64,000 nt of DNA from NCBI GenBank assembly GCA_963576735.1, contig OY755173.1, positions 18,322,873-18,386,872 on the forward strand, read 5' to 3'. The stretch's first letter is position 1; each line of letters opens with the position of its first letter. The stretch is from Bedellia somnulentella. Lineage: Eukaryota > Arthropoda > Insecta > Lepidoptera > Bedelliidae. Shown in pieces: positions 56,301 to 62,300 of this stretch. The notes under the pieces are model-generated. The model saw nothing but the letters and a program-made list of their open reading frames with translations. It was not told the DNA's origin and searched no databases. The translations under genes were made by a program, and so were the position numbers.

Positions 56301-59300
56301 ATTATTTAATAGAAGCATTGTAATAATAAAAATATTTTAGATACATGGAACATCCATCGTCAATATTATCATTTGTCTGTTCCCAAAATCGAGTAGAATT
56401 GGAATCGAGTACAATTATCTGTGCAGGTACAACACATTTTGCTTCAAATGACAGAAATATGACAATATCCATCGTACCATGTAGCTGATTGACAGGTGAA
56501 AATATCGTTCATTTTGATGTTCATTGCGTGTTTTAATAGACAAGCCATACACGACAGCTTTTTTACTAAAAGCGGCAATGTATAAAAAATTATGCGATAC
56601 ACACTCGGTTAAATGTTTTTCAGTGTAAAACCACAACGAACCCGAAAAAATTGATTTTGCAATAAAATCCACATAATTTAATAATAAAGTGACCTACCGA
56701 TGAAAGGAAATCTTTCTATTAATTCGTCCCGCTTTATTTGGATAGTTTTTGCAACTCAATACGGCACAATGAGGCATTTTTTATATTTGGCTTGACATCA
56801 GTCACCGAGAACGTTCGAGCGCGGACTCAATCAAATGGCGCTAAACCAAGATAATTTTACTCAGTTTTTACACGCGAAGTACATGCACTTGCGTCATCTA
56901 TTCAAATACAGATCTGTGCCCAATACCCTTAGTCGCCTCTTACGACACCCATCGGTAGAAAGGGGTAGCGAAATTCTAAGCCGGCACTACACGGCGAAAT
57001 TAGTAAAATATAGAAGTATTATATTGTTATCACCGTTATTCTCAGACAGCAGGCTCGCGAAGCTGGCGGCGGGCAGTACGCAGCGCGGTACGGACAGGTC
57101 CCACACTCGAAGGTCTGCGGACGCGCTCACGGCCGCCAGACATGAGCCGGACAGGGAGAGACGGACCGCCACTGATGACAGTGCTGAAATGTTTTAAATG
57201 TTACAATTGGTTAGTTGCTGTGTAGTGTCGGTATAGAATAACACTACCCCATTTCTTCCGGTGTGGGTGTACGTAAGAGGCGACTAACGGATTTGGAGCT
57301 TTTAAAGGATTTTTGGGCGATGTGGTTGGAGACCCATCACCGAAAACCTTTATTTTACCATATTTTCCTTACTAAAATTTCCAAACATGGCTGAGGAATT
57401 TCCAATTCCTTAGCTCTGGCTGCCCCTTCTAGGGATTTATAGCCGTGAGCATATGTATGTATGTATATATGTATATAATTGGTTAGCAATGTGTACAGTA
57501 GTGGGGGGAAGAGTTGGTGTGTCACGTGTCAAGTTATCGTATATGACGTAATGATAAAAAAGAATCAGCGCGCTAGACGTCCCACTCATTACAAATCTCT
57601 CTCAAAACATACCAACAAAACTTCTTCATCAGCAAATTACAAGAAATATATACACATTAAATTGGTGAAAGAGATCTGTATAGCTAAAGTGGAAGGTAAT
57701 GCGTGTAGAGGACGATCAAGGAGGACACTTTAGACCAAATAGAGAGTGTGCTCAAAATGGCTGCCGTCTGAAGTATGAAGAACAAAAGGGCATGTATGAA
57801 AAGAGGGATGGATGTAAATACACATTGTTCACGCCAGATTATTAAGTGCTAGTTTTAGTGTACGCGCGGCTTTAGCATATTCTATATTGAGTGATTGAGA
57901 TGATCACACTGCTTGTTGGCAAAACTGCTCTTGACTTGACCTCTGATTTGAATGGCGGGTTGTTGCATTGTAAAATTGTTATTAATTTTGTATAAATTTC
58001 GAGTATTGGGATAATAATAGAAAGGGGCATTGAATAATTATTGTTTATATTGTGAATCGGCATAATTGTAGACATATAAAAGTGATATGGTCCGTGAAAG
58101 TGAACCTTGATACCATTGGGTGCGGCCACCGGTGCACGCGTTTGAATCAGGAATACGTAGAATACAAAAGAAAGTAAGGAAAGAATAAAAGGACACGATA
58201 TCCCTTGGACAGGGAATCGTATTGTTGATCAAAGATTGAATGCATTCAGGTCCCAACAAAAATATTGAAGAATAACACCACTTGGAATAACAAAGGACTG
58301 AACAACTCACCTTACAGCGGCAGGTGAGTGAAAGTTGTCATATTTTCAAAATAATATAACATAATAAAGCGACGATCGATAGTCTCGGCCTACCAGGATG
58401 GGAAATAATGGCGTGAGTAAATGTATGTACAAGTAACACTTCGCATACCTAGAGGTGGCAGCAGCCGATGCAGCGACGTGGCGGCCACGCGCCACACGTG
58501 CAGGTGTCCGTCCTCGCACGACACCGCCACGTGGCTGCTGCTGCACGCGATGCATTGCACGCGGGAACCTGAAACATGGGGAATATACGTTTTGTTATGT
58601 TATTTTTGTATAGGGATGAGACAGAAACAATACACTGGATTTTGATGATGATGAATTTTTTGACCCTTATTTAAGATTGAAAAAAAACAAGCGAATTGGG
58701 TGTTGAATAGCGCTATCATCCAACAAACCTTTAGACATGAATAAATATGACACAAAATATTAAAAACATCCGCGCGAAAATGAGTCTATTTTGGTTGCTT
58801 TCATACATACATACATACATATACTCACGGCTTTAAATCCCTAGAAGGGGTAGCCAGAGCTAAGGAATTCGAAATTCCTCAGCCACGTTTGGAAAGTTGA
58901 GTGGGGAAAAGATGGTAAAATAAAGGTTGTTGGTGATGGGTCTCCAACCGCATCGCCCAAAAATCCCTTAAAAGCCCCAATACCGTTAGTCGCCTCTTAC
59001 GTACACCCACCGGAAGAAATGGGGTAGTGCTATTCTAAGCCGACTTTGGTTGATTTCAAACTCTATAAATCGGATTGGAGGTGTTTTTATTAGTTTAATA
59101 AAATATATCTGAAAGTATATTTTTTGTACTTCAACTTATTATAATAACTTGCTACACATGTAACTTTAACACATAAGATCAATAGTGATATGAATATTTT
59201 ATTTTTATTAACTCTATTCAAACTTTCTCGGTTCACTTAAATTTGATAATAGACATAGTCAATTGTTTTTTAATATTTTGTGTCTAAATTAGTAGAGATT

Positions 59301-62300
59301 TACATAAAATATTTAGTCAATATTTTATATATTTAAATAAGTTCAACATTAGCATATTCCTAAACACTCACCTAGGTATGTTTCCCAGATAGGGTCGGTA
59401 GAAGCGGAGTTATTCGGTAGTAGTTGCAGCCGCGCTAGTTTGCCGTAAGGGGTTTTCACGGCATTGTTTATCACCTGTTACAAGAATAAAACATCTATAA
59501 TAGTTGTTATTGATTAAAGGGACTTTATCTACTCACTTAGAAGTGCCTTATTAAAGATGACAAAATACACCCAATGGTCTCTCACGGCGAGCTCGATGAA
59601 TAGTGTAATACAGTGCAGTACAACACATCTATAGTGTAGCGTATCAAACTATGTACAACACGCGATGTTCCCCTCTGCACGTACAAAAGGCCCTGCCTCG
59701 CCGAGCGCGGGCAGCACACAGTATGACTGAGTATACAAAATATATGTATAGTGTAATGTGCAGGTCGCACACGATGGCAGCAAGTAGTTTATAAGCGTAA
59801 GACAATATATCTATAGAATAGAATAGAATAACTTTTTATTGCACATCAAACACAAATTTACAAAAATAATAATATGATCAAATAGTTTACAGTGAGGTAC
59901 AATTGGCGGTCTTATCGCTAAAAGCGATCTCTTCCAGACAACCTTTGGAAGGTGAGATCGATAAATTAATTATTTGGGTAGATGCACAAAACAAGGCAAA
60001 AAAAACATGATAATCTATTAAGCTTACTTAATACTAACTTATTTAATTTAAATAACAATATAAATATTAATCATACAAAATATTATAGATATTTAACGAA
60101 TATGAAACACATACATATATTCAAAATTCAAAAAAAAAAAATCAAAAATTCAAAATTATTTATTCGATAATATTTGCACATTGAGACAACTTAACACAAT
60201 AAATCATGCTTATCAATAAAATAGATACAATGTATTGAGAATTTTGACCTTTATGTAACATTTATCATAATTCCATTATCTATAAACAACATTAATAGAT
60301 TAAAATATTCGCGGGTATTTCAAAATTATTTGTCTTAGAATAAACTTCATTTCGGGCACCGCACTAGGCGAACCTGTGTCGCGGAGACCCGTTTGACATC
60401 ATTGGTGTATGGTTCAATTTACTTCTAAAACTAAGCAGTTTGCATCCTTAATGGTATCAGGTTCGTATGAAGTTGCATTCCATTTATTCTTGATGTAAAC
60501 GACCACTCCTCCAGCTTTGTTTATGAATTTTTGCGTGCTAAAAACTGAATATCCAGCAAGTGTTTCAATAACAGAAGTTTCAGTGATCCAACATTCAGTA
60601 AGCACAATAACATCAAAATTAAAATTTAGAGCTTTGTAAGTAACCAAAAATTGGGAGAAATTCTTTTCTATACTACGTATGTTACATGATAAAACTGTTA
60701 TTCCTTCTTTTTCAGCTATCAAGCCTTTAATATTGTCTATATTAGTAATTGGTTGACAATTCACCTTATATGTATCTTCCAAACCACTAAGAATATCTAA
60801 GGAGGCCATTTATTACAAACAAGGGGAAAAGTCCAACCACCGAGAACGTTTCTATAGTCATAATAAAAGCTTGACAACCACAAAAAAACTAAACCACTCT
60901 GATGAAAGGTATAAAGTGAACATATCATAGTTATCATGTGTAGTAAATATATTATGAAATGTAATTAGATCCTGATAATGTATAAGTATTAACATATAAT
61001 ATATCATATATACATAATATAAATAAGAAAGAAATGTATAATAAATGTATGGATTGAAATAACTTATGGGATTGGTAACATAATGTAAATGTAAAGGATT
61101 TTTCATGATATTAGATACTAAATTTAAATTTAAATTATTTGTAAAAGTGTAAATACATGCTAACCAATTAACAATCATTAAAATGTAAGAAATTATTAGG
61201 TCTAATGATAAAAATATACTCGCACTTGTTCTATATCGTATTTTTTTGTTGATTTTCCATCGTATCGTTTGCTGCTGGTATTGGTCCAACTTTTTCATCC
61301 AGATCCCATTTACTTTTAATAATTTGTACTGGCTGGTTTTCTGCTTTCCGTATATATATGGTTCCATCTTTAATCCAGCAAAATCGAAAATTATGAGCTC
61401 GGGCTCTAGAACGGGATTCTCTAAAAAGCTATATATATGTCGCAGGAAAATCGTCAAACTCGTTAACTTATAAGTTTCCTAGGAAACTTATAAGTTTACG
61501 GAAATCCGTCAAACAGCAAGCGAATTTACATCTTACCTGATAGGTTTTAGGAAACTTGTAAAATAACGATCTCACTTCAGGAAACTTGTAGGTGGGGATC
61601 ATTTTGACAAGTTTCCGAGTTTAAAATTCTGTGTTTTAGGAACTTTACAAGTTTCCTGAATCCCGCTAGGAAAGTTGTCAATGTGGCGCTGCGCTGATGG
61701 CGCGGAGGGAGGGATGTTAGTCAATGCGGATTGGCAAAACTAATATTTTCCTTGCTTTACTATACGAATGCTCATCTATTAATTTGCTGTCACTGACATA
61801 AAATTAATTTTTTTAAGAGTATTTATTAAATATAAATTGTTTGAGTATATATCGTGATAGTTTATAGTTATATAAAATAAATACCTTCTAGATCTATTTT
61901 TAAAGAGCGTTTTAATTCCGATACATACATACATATACTCACCACAATAAATCCCTAGAAAGGGTAGCCTGACCGTCGGAATAATAAATTTCTTAGCTAC
62001 TTTTGGAAGTTAAATGGGAAAAGATTGAAATATAAACATTCTTGGCGATAGGTCTCCAACCGCATCGCCAAAACAACACTAAAAAAATCCCACCTCCAAT
62101 GACATCCTACAACATAAAGGTATAGGTTACCACCAGAAATATGTAAGTGCTATTCTTAACCGATGCGTGTAAGATTTAAAACTCTTACAAATACTTTAAG
62201 TGATTGTTGGGTGAAGTGGCTGCATACCAAGTGCCACCTTCTAATTATAGTTTAGTAGTTATTAAATAAATTAGACTGAAAAGCAAGCCAGAAGGTTGGT

